Below, piece after piece: positions 41,920 through 49,686 of a stretch of DNA of 59,088 nt. Under the pieces are notes generated by a model. The model did not search any database. It saw nothing but the letters and a program-made list of their open reading frames with translations, and was not told where the DNA came from. Source of the stretch: Pseudonocardia alaniniphila (GTDB lineage: Bacteria > Actinomycetota > Actinomycetes > Mycobacteriales > Pseudonocardiaceae); NCBI RefSeq assembly GCF_022524485.1, contig NZ_JAKXMK010000050.1:1-59088 (forward strand). The letters run 5' to 3'. Within the stretch, counting starts at the first letter, position 1. Each line of letters opens with the position of its first letter. A program made the position numbers and the translations under genes.

Positions 41920-43539
41920 TCACGCGCGCCAGGACGGCAGCCACAGCTGCGCGTCCCACATCTCCGGGGTGATCGGCTGCCCGATGAGAATCGGCCAGAG
42001 CCACACGAAGTTGGCGACGACCGCGCCCACCCAGAGCCCGACGACGAGCAGCCCGGTCTGGCGGCGTTCCCGGGGTGCGTTCGACTTGCCCAGGATCCCG
42101 CCCATGACGAGCACCGTGCCGAAGATCAGGAACGGCACCACCGGCGTCATGTAGAAGAAGTACATCTGCCGGTTGATGTCGGCGAACCACGGGAGGATGC
42201 CCGCCCCGTAGCCCACCAGCACGGCGGCGTAGCGCCAGTCGAAGCTGGTGAAGGTGCGCCACAGCGCCACCGCGAGCACGCCGAGCGCGGGCCACCACAA
42301 GGCGGGCGTGCCGATCAGCATCACGGCGCTGATGCACGTCGGGGCGCCGCATCCGGTGATCTGGCTGCCGGAGCTGTAGTAGTAGAGCATCGGTCGCAGG
42401 CCCATCGGCCACGTCCAGGGCTTGGACTCCCACGGATGCACCCCGCTGGCCTGCGTGGTGAGCCCGACGTGGAACTCGAGCACCTTGCTGCTGTAGTACC
42501 AGAGCCCGCGCAGCGGGGCGGGGATGAACGACCACGGGCCGCCGAGGCCGATCTTCTCGCCGACGGCGTAGCGGTCGACGGAGGTCTCGCTCGCGAACCA
42601 GGCCCACCAGGCCGAGAGGTAGGCGAGTATCGGCACCAGCGCGAGCGCCCACAGGGCCGGCGCGAGATCGCGTCGCAGCGTGCCGACCCACGGACGCTCG
42701 ACGCCGGCGGCGCGGCGGGCCGTGAGGTCCCAGACGAGGGCGAGCACCGCGAACGCCGCGAGCCAGTACACGCCCGACCACTTGACCGCGCAGCCCAGCC
42801 CCAGAAGCACGCCGGTGGCGAGGCGCCACCAGCGCACGCCCAGCCGCGGACCGTACGGGGAGTCGCCCACCCGGCCCTCGGCGATCACGATCGCCATCCG
42901 GGCGCGCACGTCGTCGCGGTCGCAGAGGAGCGTGGCGAACGCGGCGAGCACGAACAGGGCCGAGAACACGTCGAGCATCCCCATGCGCGACTGCACGTGG
43001 GACATCCCGTCGCAGATCAACAGCACGCCCGCGATCCCGCCGAGCAGCGTGGAGCGGGTGAGCCTGCGCCCGGCGCGCACGATCAGCAGCACCATCAGGG
43101 TGCCGGCCAGTGCGGCAGAGACCCGCCAGCCGAACCCGTCGTAGCCGAAGGCGTACTCCCCGAGCGCGATGAGCTGCTTGCCCAGCGGCGGGTGCACCAC
43201 CAGCTCGTACCCGGGGTTGTCCTCGACGCCGCCATTGCGCAGCATCTGCCACGCCTGGGGCACGTAGTGCTTCTCGTCGAAAACGGGTGTGCCGCCGTCG
43301 GTCGGGCGGCCCAGGCCTGCGAAGCGCACCGCTCCCGCGATGAGCGCCAGCGCGATCGCGACAGCCCAGCCGCGCAGCCGGTCGGACGGCGGCGGGGCGC
43401 CGAGCCGGACCGTGGGGTCGGCGGGATGAAGCCCGGGTGCCGGGGCGTCCCCGACGGGGCGGTTGCCGATGGGGGCGTCGCTCCCCGCGGCCCGGGTGGC
43501 TCCGGCACCTCGCGTGCGGTCGACGCTGCGGGTGGCCAC
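41920..43539 (-). CDS. pmt: Protein O-mannosyltransferase (GT39)
   Basis: 539 residues with about eleven membrane segments. The catalytic loop has the acidic pair in FDEKHYVPQAWQML, followed by HPPLGKQLIALGEYAFGYDG and SRMGMLDVFSALFV, all PMT hallmarks; the C-terminal part includes WPMGLRPMLYYY and FADINRQMYFFYMTPVVPF. It transfers mannose from polyprenyl-phosphate to secreted proteins. The orthologue (Rv1002c) is divergent from rsmI in mycobacteria too. GTG 43539 lies seven bases after TACGAT (minus strand, 43547-43552), so the mRNA is probably leaderless. Confidence 0.92.
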   Translation of the reverse strand: MATRSVDRTRGAGATRAAGSDAPIGNRPVGDAPAPGLHPADPTVRLGAPPPSDRLRGWAVAIALALIAGAVRFAGLGRPTDGGTPVFDEKHYVPQAWQMLRNGGVEDNPGYELVVHPPLGKQLIALGEYAFGYDGFGWRVSAALAGTLMVLLIVRAGRRLTRSTLLGGIAGVLLICDGMSHVQSRMGMLDVFSALFVLAAFATLLCDRDDVRARMAIVIAEGRVGDSPYGPRLGVRWWRLATGVLLGLGCAVKWSGVYWLAAFAVLALVWDLTARRAAGVERPWVGTLRRDLAPALWALALVPILAYLSAWWAWFASETSVDRYAVGEKIGLGGPWSFIPAPLRGLWYYSSKVLEFHVGLTTQASGVHPWESKPWTWPMGLRPMLYYYSSGSQITGCGAPTCISAVMLIGTPALWWPALGVLAVALWRTFTSFDWRYAAVLVGYGAGILPWFADINRQMYFFYMTPVVPFLIFGTVLVMGGILGKSNAPRERRQTGLLVVGLWVGAVVANFVWLWPILIGQPITPEMWDAQLWLPSWRA

Positions 43540-43546
43540 GAAGGCG

Positions 43547-43556
43547 ATCGTAGGCT
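43547..43556. promoter_or_regulatory. Overlapping divergent -10 boxes of pmt and rsmI
   Basis: The ten bases ATCGTAGGCT contain TAGGCT on the plus strand (43551-43556), seven bases before the rsmI ATG, and TACGAT on the minus strand (43547-43552), seven bases before the pmt GTG. The two boxes overlap by two bases in a 24-base spacer with no ribosome binding sites, implying leaderless, mutually exclusive initiation. Confidence 0.6.
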
Positions 43557-43563
43557 GCGATCC

Positions 43564-44415
43564 ATGTCTGCTGAGCCGGTGTCCGGCCGTCTGGTGCTGG
43601 CGGCAACCCCGTTGGGTGATGCGGGTGACGCCTCGGAGCGCCTGCGGGTCGCGATCGGCACGGCTGACGTGGTGGCCGCCGAGGACACCCGACGGCTGCG
43701 TTCGCTGGCCGCCGCGCTCGGGGTGACCGTGACCGGCCGCGTGATCAGCCACTACGACGCCGTCGAGGCCAGCCGCCTGCCCGGCCTGCTCGACGACGTC
43801 CGGGCCGGGCGGACCGTGCTGGTCGTCACGGACGCGGGGATGCCTGCTGTGTCCGATCCCGGCTACCGGCTGGTCGCGGCCGCGGCCGCGGAGGACCTGC
43901 CGGTCACGTGCCTGCCGGGGCCGTCCGCGGTGACGACGGCGCTGGTGCTCTCCGGGCTGCCGTGCGAGCGGTTCTGCTTCGAGGGTTTCGCGCCGCGCCG
44001 CGCGGGTGAGCGCCGACGGTGGCTCGCGACGCTCGTGGCCGAGCCGCGGGCGACGGTGTTCTTCGAATCGCCGCACCGCTTGGCGGAGACGCTCGCGGAC
44101 GCGGTCAGTGTCCTCGGACCCGAGCGGGCCGCCGCCGTCTGCCGTGAGCTGACCAAGGCCCATGAGGAGGTGCTGCGCGGCCCGCTCTCGGAGCTCGCCG
44201 AGTGGGCCGCCGTGGGCCCGGTGCGCGGGGAGATCACGGTCGTGCTGGCAGGCGCAGCGCCGTCGGCGGCACCGAGCGTCGAGTCGCTGGTCGATGCCGT
44301 CGAGGAACGGGTGGCGGACGGCGAGCGCCTCAAGGACGCGGTGGCAGCGGTGGCGCAGGCGGCCGGAGTGCCGAAGCGCGAGCTCTACGCAGCCGCGCTC
44401 GCCGCCCGCTCCTGA
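43564..44415 (+). CDS. rsmI: 16S rRNA (cytidine-1402-2'-O)-methyltransferase
   Basis: 283 residues. Tetrapyrrole-methylase-type fold: LVLAATPLGDAGDASERLRV, VAAEDTRRLRSLAAALGV, VTDAGMPAVSDPGYRLV, LPGPSAVTTALVLSGLP and FFESPHRLAETL are all present. The C-terminal VESLVDAVEERVADGERLKD and VPKRELYAAAL form the usual accessory domain. It methylates the decoding-centre cytidine 1402. ATG 43564 follows a -10 box at seven bases, indicating a leaderless mRNA. Confidence 0.95.
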   Translation: MSAEPVSGRLVLAATPLGDAGDASERLRVAIGTADVVAAEDTRRLRSLAAALGVTVTGRVISHYDAVEASRLPGLLDDVRAGRTVLVVTDAGMPAVSDPGYRLVAAAAAEDLPVTCLPGPSAVTTALVLSGLPCERFCFEGFAPRRAGERRRWLATLVAEPRATVFFESPHRLAETLADAVSVLGPERAAAVCRELTKAHEEVLRGPLSELAEWAAVGPVRGEITVVLAGAAPSAAPSVESLVDAVEERVADGERLKDAVAAVAQAAGVPKRELYAAALAARS

Positions 44416-44515
44416 GTCCCGCCCAGGCGCGCTCCGGGCCCGCCGAACCCCCGCCTCGACATGGTCACGTGTCGCTGTTCTGAACGTCGGCGGATGCGCG
44501 TCAGGTGACCATGTC

Positions 44516-44547
44516 GTCGGGCGGAGGGTCAGTCGGGCGGAGGGTCA
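44516..44547. repeat. Tandem 16-bp duplication at the 3' end of the antiporter gene
   Basis: GTCGGGCGGAGGGTCA occurs at 44516-44531 and again at 44532-44547. The right-hand copy contains the stop codon (TGA, minus strand) of the antiporter gene, so the duplication adds a second stop context downstream without altering the protein. Probably slippage. Confidence 0.8.
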
Positions 44548-45741
44548 GTTGCCGGCGGACGGGGCGGGCGCGGTGGACGGGCGCTTGGCACGTGCCCAGC
44601 GCACGACGGGCTCGACCACCCGCGCGGCCACCGGGCCGATCACGGCCATGAGCAGCACGTACGTGGTGGCGAGGGCGGCGAGCTGTTCGTCCACCGCCGC
44701 GTAGCCGACAGCCAGCCCCGCGATGACGATCGAGAACTCGCCGCGTGCCACCAGCGCGGCGCCGGCACGCGCCCGGCCGAGCGTGCCGATCTTCACGCGA
44801 CTCGCGGCCCACCAGCCGGTGGCGAGCTTCGTGAGCGTGGTGGCGACGGCGAGAACGACCGCCCAGCCCAGCACCGGGGGGATCGATGCGGGGTCGGTGT
44901 TGAGCCCGAACACCACGAAGAACACCGCGGCGAACAGGTCGCGCAGCGGCTCCAGCAGCTTGGTGGCGTTCTCCGCGGTCGATCCCGAGATCGCGATGCC
45001 CAGCAAGAACGCGCCGACGGCCGCCGAGACCTGCATCGCCGAGGCGAAACCGGCCACGAGCAGCGCGGCCCCGAGCACCTTGAGCAGGAAGACCTCACGG
45101 TCCGGGGAGTCGACGAGCGCGGACACGAACCGGCCGTAGCGCAGCGCCACCAGGAGCACGACGGCGAGCACCGCCACCGAGATCCCGACTGCGGTGAGAC
45201 CGCCGGCGAGGCTCACGCCGATCAGCACCGCGGTGAGGATCGGCAGGTAGAGCGCCATCACGAGGTCTTCGAACACGAGGATCGACAACACGACGGGCGT
45301 CTCGCGGTTACCGAGGCGGCCGAGGTCGGAGAGGACCTTCGCGATGATCCCCGACGAGGAGATGTAGGTGACGCCGCCCATCACGAGCGCCCCGACAGGA
45401 CCCCAGCCCAGCGCGAGCGCGACAGCCGCGCCGGGTGCGGCGTTGAGGACGATGTCGAGAATGCCGCCCATCCAGGACCGGCGTAGGCCCGTGACGAGCT
45501 CGGCCGCCGAGTACTCGAGCCCGAGGAGCAGGAGCAGCAGGACCACTCCGACCTCGCCTGCCAGCGACGTGAAGCCCTCGATGCCGCTCAGCGGAATGAT
45601 GCCGCCGGTGCCGAAGAACAGCCCGCCGAGCAGGTAGAGGGGGATGGGGGACAGCCCGATCCGGCCGGCGAGCCTGCCCAGGATGCCCAGGCTCAAGAAC
45701 ACGGCGCCGAGCTCGATCAGTTCGAGCGCGGTGTGGTCCAC
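44545..45741 (-). CDS. khtU: K+/H+ antiporter subunit, KhtU-like (CPA2 family)
   Basis: 398 residues with about twelve membrane segments. IPLYLLGGLFFGTGGIIPLS, LLLLLLGLEYSAAELV, GVTYISSSGIIAKVLSDLGR, VGAFLLGIAISGS and FFVVFGLNTDP are typical of CPA2 exchangers. The gene lies seven bases downstream of a KhtT-like regulatory subunit, matching the Bacillus KhtT-KhtU potassium antiporter, where KhtT carries the TrkA-C (RCK_C) domain that responds to cyclic di-AMP. GTG start 45741. Confidence 0.85.
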   Translation of the reverse strand: MDHTALELIELGAVFLSLGILGRLAGRIGLSPIPLYLLGGLFFGTGGIIPLSGIEGFTSLAGEVGVVLLLLLLGLEYSAAELVTGLRRSWMGGILDIVLNAAPGAAVALALGWGPVGALVMGGVTYISSSGIIAKVLSDLGRLGNRETPVVLSILVFEDLVMALYLPILTAVLIGVSLAGGLTAVGISVAVLAVVLLVALRYGRFVSALVDSPDREVFLLKVLGAALLVAGFASAMQVSAAVGAFLLGIAISGSTAENATKLLEPLRDLFAAVFFVVFGLNTDPASIPPVLGWAVVLAVATTLTKLATGWWAASRVKIGTLGRARAGAALVARGEFSIVIAGLAVGYAAVDEQLAALATTYVLLMAVIGPVAARVVEPVVRWARAKRPSTAPAPSAGN

Positions 45742-45747
45742 GCGCGA

Positions 45748-46233
45748 TCAGCCCCGCTTGAGGATCTTGACAGCGTTGTCGAGCCCCTCCGACGTGCCGA
45801 CGGTGACCATCAGGTCCCCGGCGGTCAGGGTGAAGTCCGGCGTCGGGCTCGGGTGGACCTGGCCCGCCCGCATCACGGCGACGACGGAGACGCCGGTGCG
45901 GGTGCGCAGGGCGGTGTCGCCCAGCGTGCGTCCGTCGAACGGGGCGCCGACGGGGATCTGGCGGGTGTGGATGCCGGGCAGGTCGCGGTGCTCCTCGGTG
46001 AGCTGAGCGACGAGCTGCGGTGCGCCCAGCAGGTTGGCCAGCGCACTCGCCTCGTCGACGGTGAGCGGCAGCTCGGCGAGACAAGCGTCGGGGTCGTCCG
46101 ACTTGGAGATGATCAGCTCGATCCTTCCGTCCCGATGCGTGACCACGCCGATCCGTCTGCCGCCCCGGATGGCGAAGTCCTTACGCACACCGATCCCGGG
46201 CAGTGGCGTGACCTCAACGTTCACGATGTCCAC
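45748..46233 (-). CDS. khtT: KhtT-like TrkA-C regulatory subunit
   Basis: About 161 residues, the expected KhtT size. The N-terminal half VNVEVTPLPGIGVRKDFAIR and HRDGRIELIISKSDDPDACL is specific to this family; the C-terminal TrkA-C domain reads HTRQIPVGAPFDGRTLGDTA to FTLTAGDLMVTVGTSEGL. It is cytoplasmic and should gate the antiporter encoded seven bases downstream. GTG 46233 is chosen because it gives the family's usual start; a longer in-frame form from 46326 would read through the divergent Uma2 promoter. Confidence 0.82.
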   Translation of the reverse strand: MDIVNVEVTPLPGIGVRKDFAIRGGRRIGVVTHRDGRIELIISKSDDPDACLAELPLTVDEASALANLLGAPQLVAQLTEEHRDLPGIHTRQIPVGAPFDGRTLGDTALRTRTGVSVVAVMRAGQVHPSPTPDFTLTAGDLMVTVGTSEGLDNAVKILKRG

Positions 46234-46251
46234 GGTAATGGAACGGCCCGC

Positions 46252-46257
46252 TACTCT
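46252..46257 (+). promoter_or_regulatory. -10 box for leaderless Uma2 gene
   Basis: TACTCT lies six bases before the ATG at 46264, with no ribosome binding site, matching the leaderless pattern seen at rsmI, metG and ispE in this window. Confidence 0.5.
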
Positions 46258-46263
46258 GAGCGC

Positions 46264-46818
46264 ATGCGGGTCCTCATGCTCGACGCGCCCCAGGCGATGC
46301 TCGACGAGCGCCGCCGGCTGGGTCACGACGTGCGCGACGAGATGTGGGACGGGGTACTACACATGGTTCCGCCTCCGGGTGGGCCGCACCAGCGGTTCAG
46401 CTTGAGTTTCGTGAGAGTCGTGAGTCCGCTGGCCGAGCGTCGTGGGCTCGTCCCGCACATGGAGACCGGTCTCTTCCGGTCCGATGACGACTACCGCGTG
46501 CCCGACCAGCTGTACTGCCGCCCGAAGCACCTCTCGGAGCGGGGGGCCGAGGGCGCCGAGCTGGTCGTCGAGGTCCGTTCGAAGGGCGACGAGACCTACG
46601 ACAAGATCGACTTCTACGGCCGGGTCGGCGTCCGCGAGATGATCGTCGCCCACCCCCGCGATCGCCGGGTCGAGCTGTTCCGCGCTCTCGGCGGCCGGCT
46701 CGTCCCCGTGCAGCCGGGCGCCACGGGCGAGCTCACGAGCGAGGTGCTCGGGATCGTCCTGCGCACCGTCGACGGGAAGTTGGAGATCTCCTGGTCCGAG
46801 GGCTCAGCCACGGTCTGA
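46264..46818 (+). CDS. Uma2/DUF820-family putative endonuclease
   Basis: 184 residues of the PD-(D/E)XK-like Uma2 family. The core ELVVEVRSKGDETYDKIDFY GRVGVREMIVAHP holds the Glu and Lys expected at the nuclease site, with the acidic residue in YRVPDQLYC. Uma2 proteins are abundant in cyanobacteria and some actinobacteria; their role is unclear. It lies alone between khtT (divergent) and metG (same strand, 43 bases downstream). Confidence 0.82.
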   Translation: MRVLMLDAPQAMLDERRRLGHDVRDEMWDGVLHMVPPPGGPHQRFSLSFVRVVSPLAERRGLVPHMETGLFRSDDDYRVPDQLYCRPKHLSERGAEGAELVVEVRSKGDETYDKIDFYGRVGVREMIVAHPRDRRVELFRALGGRLVPVQPGATGELTSEVLGIVLRTVDGKLEISWSEGSATV

Positions 46819-46849
46819 GCACCCGCGGAACCCGGTGGCGGGCTGGGCC

Positions 46850-46855
46850 TAGTCT
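46850..46855 (+). promoter_or_regulatory. -10 box for leaderless metG
   Basis: TAGTCT ends six bases before the ATG at 46862; no ribosome binding site is present between them. Confidence 0.5.
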
Positions 46856-46861
46856 TGATGC

Positions 46862-48655
46862 ATGAGTTCCCCCGTGCTGACCGCCGTGGCATGGCCCTAC
46901 GCCAACGGCCCCCGGCACATCGGCCACGTCTCCGGTATCGGTGTGCCCTCCGATGTGTTCTCTCGCTACCAGCGGATGGCGGGCAAGCGGGTGCTCATGG
47001 TCTCGGGCAGCGACGAGCACGGCACCCCGATCCTGGTGCAGGCCGAGAAGGAGGGCCTGACCCCGCAGCAGACCGTGGACAAGTACCACCGTGTCATCTC
47101 GGAGGACCTGCGCGGGCTCGGCGTCACCTACGACCTCTACACCCGCACCACCACCGGCAACCACGCCGAGGTCGTGCAGCAGATCTTCCTGGCCCTGTAC
47201 CGCAACGGTTACATCGTCCCGAGGACCACCACCGGCGCCATCAGCCCGTCCACCGGGCGCACGCTGCCCGACCGCTATGTCGAGGGCACCTGCCCCATCT
47301 GCGGCTACCCGCACGCCCGCGGCGACCAGTGCGACAACTGCGGCAACCAGCTCGACGCCACTGAGCTGATCAACCCGCGGTCGCGGATCAACGGCGAGGT
47401 ACCCGCGTTCGTCGAGACCGAGCATCTGTTCCTCGACCTACCCGCCTTCACCGAGGCGCTCGGTAAATGGCTCGCCACCAAGACGGGGTGGCGGCCGAAC
47501 GTCCTGAACTTCACCAGGAACCTCGTCGACGACATGCGTCCGCGGCCCATCACCCGCGACCTCGACTGGGGTGTCACGATCCCGCTCGACGGGTGGCGTG
47601 ACCAGCCGCTGAAGAAGTTCTACGTCTGGTTCGACGCCGTCATCGGCTACTTCTCGGCGAGTGTCGAGTGGGCCCGGCGCACGGGTGACGCCGACGCGTG
47701 GAAGGCGTGGTGGAACGATCCCGACGCCGAGCACGTCTACTTCATGGGCAAGGACAACATCACCTTCCACGCCCAGATCTGGCCCGCGCTCCTGCTCGGC
47801 CACAACGGCCAGGGCGACCACGGCGGCGAGCCCGGCCCCTACGGCGTGCTCGACCTGCCCACGGAGATCGCCTCCAGCGAGTTCCTCACGATGAGCGGAT
47901 CGAAGTTCTCCACCTCGCGTGGCACCGTCATCTACCTGCAGGACTTCCTGCGCGACTACGGGCCGGACAGCCTGCGGTACTTCATCTCGGCCGCCGGGCC
48001 GGAGACGCAGGACGTCGACTTCACGTGGGACGAGTTCGTCCGGCGGGTCAACTTCGAGCTCGCCAACGAGTGGGGCAACCTCGTCAACCGGTCGATCTCG
48101 ATGGCGCACAAGAACAACGGCGCGATCCCGCCTGCCACCACTCCGGCTCCGGCCGACGCCGAACTGCTCGCGCTCTCCCGCGCGGCGTTCGACACGGTCG
48201 GTGGGCACCTCCAGCGCTCGCGGTTCCGGGCGGGCATCAGCGAGGCGATGCGGGTGGTCTCGGCGGCCAACCGGTACCTGTCCGAGCAGGAGCCGTGGAA
48301 GCTGGGGGACGACCCCGGCAGGCGCGACGCCGTGCTGCACACGGCGCTGCAGGTCGTGCAGGACGCCAACACGCTGCTCACCCCGTTCCTGCCGCACGCT
48401 GCGCAGAAGGTGCACGAGGCGCTGGGAGGCACCGGGGTGTGGGCTGCCCAGCCGGAGCTGGTCGACGTCCCGGACCTGGACATCCCCGGCCGGATCAACC
48501 CGATCCTGACCGGCGACTACACCATCGAGCAGGCGCGCTGGGAGTCCACGCCGATCCAGGTCGGTCGCCCGCTGGCGAAGCCCACGCCGATCTTCCGCAA
48601 GCTCGACCCGGAGCTCGGCGAGACCGGCCCGGAGTGGGCGCCGATCCAGAAGTGA
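46862..48655 (+). CDS. metG: Methionyl-tRNA synthetase
   Basis: 597 residues. Class I synthetase with HIGH motif PRHIGHVSG, a zinc-binding insert (CPICGYPHARGDQCDNCG) and KMSKS as LTMSGSKFSTS. Anticodon-binding helices follow (FELANEWGNLVNRSISMAHK). No C-terminal dimerisation domain is present. Charges tRNA-Met. A TAGTCT box six bases upstream suggests a leaderless mRNA. tatD and rpfB follow on the same strand, the same order as in mycobacteria. Confidence 0.97.
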   Translation: MSSPVLTAVAWPYANGPRHIGHVSGIGVPSDVFSRYQRMAGKRVLMVSGSDEHGTPILVQAEKEGLTPQQTVDKYHRVISEDLRGLGVTYDLYTRTTTGNHAEVVQQIFLALYRNGYIVPRTTTGAISPSTGRTLPDRYVEGTCPICGYPHARGDQCDNCGNQLDATELINPRSRINGEVPAFVETEHLFLDLPAFTEALGKWLATKTGWRPNVLNFTRNLVDDMRPRPITRDLDWGVTIPLDGWRDQPLKKFYVWFDAVIGYFSASVEWARRTGDADAWKAWWNDPDAEHVYFMGKDNITFHAQIWPALLLGHNGQGDHGGEPGPYGVLDLPTEIASSEFLTMSGSKFSTSRGTVIYLQDFLRDYGPDSLRYFISAAGPETQDVDFTWDEFVRRVNFELANEWGNLVNRSISMAHKNNGAIPPATTPAPADAELLALSRAAFDTVGGHLQRSRFRAGISEAMRVVSAANRYLSEQEPWKLGDDPGRRDAVLHTALQVVQDANTLLTPFLPHAAQKVHEALGGTGVWAAQPELVDVPDLDIPGRINPILTGDYTIEQARWESTPIQVGRPLAKPTPIFRKLDPELGETGPEWAPIQK

Positions 48656-48683
48656 GCGCAACCCGGAGCGGGGGCGGGTGTCG

Positions 48684-49568
48684 GTGAGCGGGGCGGATGG
48701 GCGCCGCGAGCGGCCGCCCGCCCCGGAGCCGCTCCCCGCGCCGACCGTCGACGCGCACACGCACCTCGACGCCTGCGGCTGCGTGGACGCCGCCGACGTG
48801 GCGGCCGCGATGGACCGGGCGGCCGCGGTGGGCGTCACGCGCGCCGTCACTGTCGCGGACGACCTCGCGTCCGCCCGGTGGGCCGTGCAGGCGGCGCACT
48901 GGGACGACCGCGTGGTCGCCGCGGTCGCGCTGCACCCGACGCGCACGGCCGCCCTCACCGAGGACGACCACGCCGAGATCGAACGGCTCGCCCGTGACCC
49001 GCGGGTGGTCGCGGTGGGGGAGACCGGCCTCGACTACTACTGGGACTACTCGCCGCCCGCCGCCCAGCAGGAGTCCTTCCGCAGGCACATCGACCTCGCC
49101 AAGCGGATCGGCAAGCCGCTGATGATCCACGACCGCGACGCCCATGACGACGTGCTGCGGATCCTGCGTGAGGAAGGAGCGCCGGAGACGGTGGTGTTCC
49201 ACTGCTTCTCCGGCGACGCCGCGATGGCCCGCGAGTGCTCCGCGGCGGGCTACGTCCTGTCCTTCGCAGGCCCCGTGACCTTCCGCAACGCCCGCGCGCT
49301 GCAGGAGGCCGCGGTCGTGGTGCCGGAGGACCAGTTGCTCGCGGAGACCGACGCTCCGTTCCTCACCCCGCACCCGCACCGCGGCCGGGCGAACGAGCCG
49401 TACTGCCTGCCGTGGACCGTGCGTGCTCTCGCGACATTGCGCGGTGTCACCGACGAGCAGCTCGCCGCGAGCACCGCGGGCACCGCCCGGCGAGTTTTCC
49501 GTCTCGATGGGCTACTCGCTGTCGCGGATTTACCTTCGGCAGGCGCGGGCGACTCTCGTTCGGCGTAG
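48684..49568 (+). CDS. tatD: TatD-family metal-dependent hydrolase
   Basis: 294 residues. TIM-barrel metallohydrolase with TVDAHTHLDACG (two metal-binding His), VAVGETGLDYYWDYSPPAAQ (bridging Glu), KPLMIHDRDAHDD, VFHCFSGDAAM and LLAETDAPFLTPHPHRGRAN (catalytic Asp). Family members are 3'-5' DNA exonucleases in repair. GTG 48684 is preferred to GTG 48678 because a G-rich element stands six bases away. The gene lies 28 bases after metG. Confidence 0.93.
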   Translation: MSGADGRRERPPAPEPLPAPTVDAHTHLDACGCVDAADVAAAMDRAAAVGVTRAVTVADDLASARWAVQAAHWDDRVVAAVALHPTRTAALTEDDHAEIERLARDPRVVAVGETGLDYYWDYSPPAAQQESFRRHIDLAKRIGKPLMIHDRDAHDDVLRILREEGAPETVVFHCFSGDAAMARECSAAGYVLSFAGPVTFRNARALQEAAVVVPEDQLLAETDAPFLTPHPHRGRANEPYCLPWTVRALATLRGVTDEQLAASTAGTARRVFRLDGLLAVADLPSAGAGDSRSA

Positions 49569-49686
49569 CGAAGGGTCCACTCGGCGCTATCGGCGTGTCG
49601 GGAATAGGCGAGGGCTTTGACTGCCCGTTACGGTTCCGTGATCGCTAAAGCCGGGGTGGGGAACGCTCCCCAGCACAGCGGTCACG

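Noticed and set aside
42436..43563. Long upstream extension of the rsmI frame opposite pmt
   Set aside because: The pmt protein on the other strand is clear, and rsmI has a natural start at 43564 just after its -10 box.
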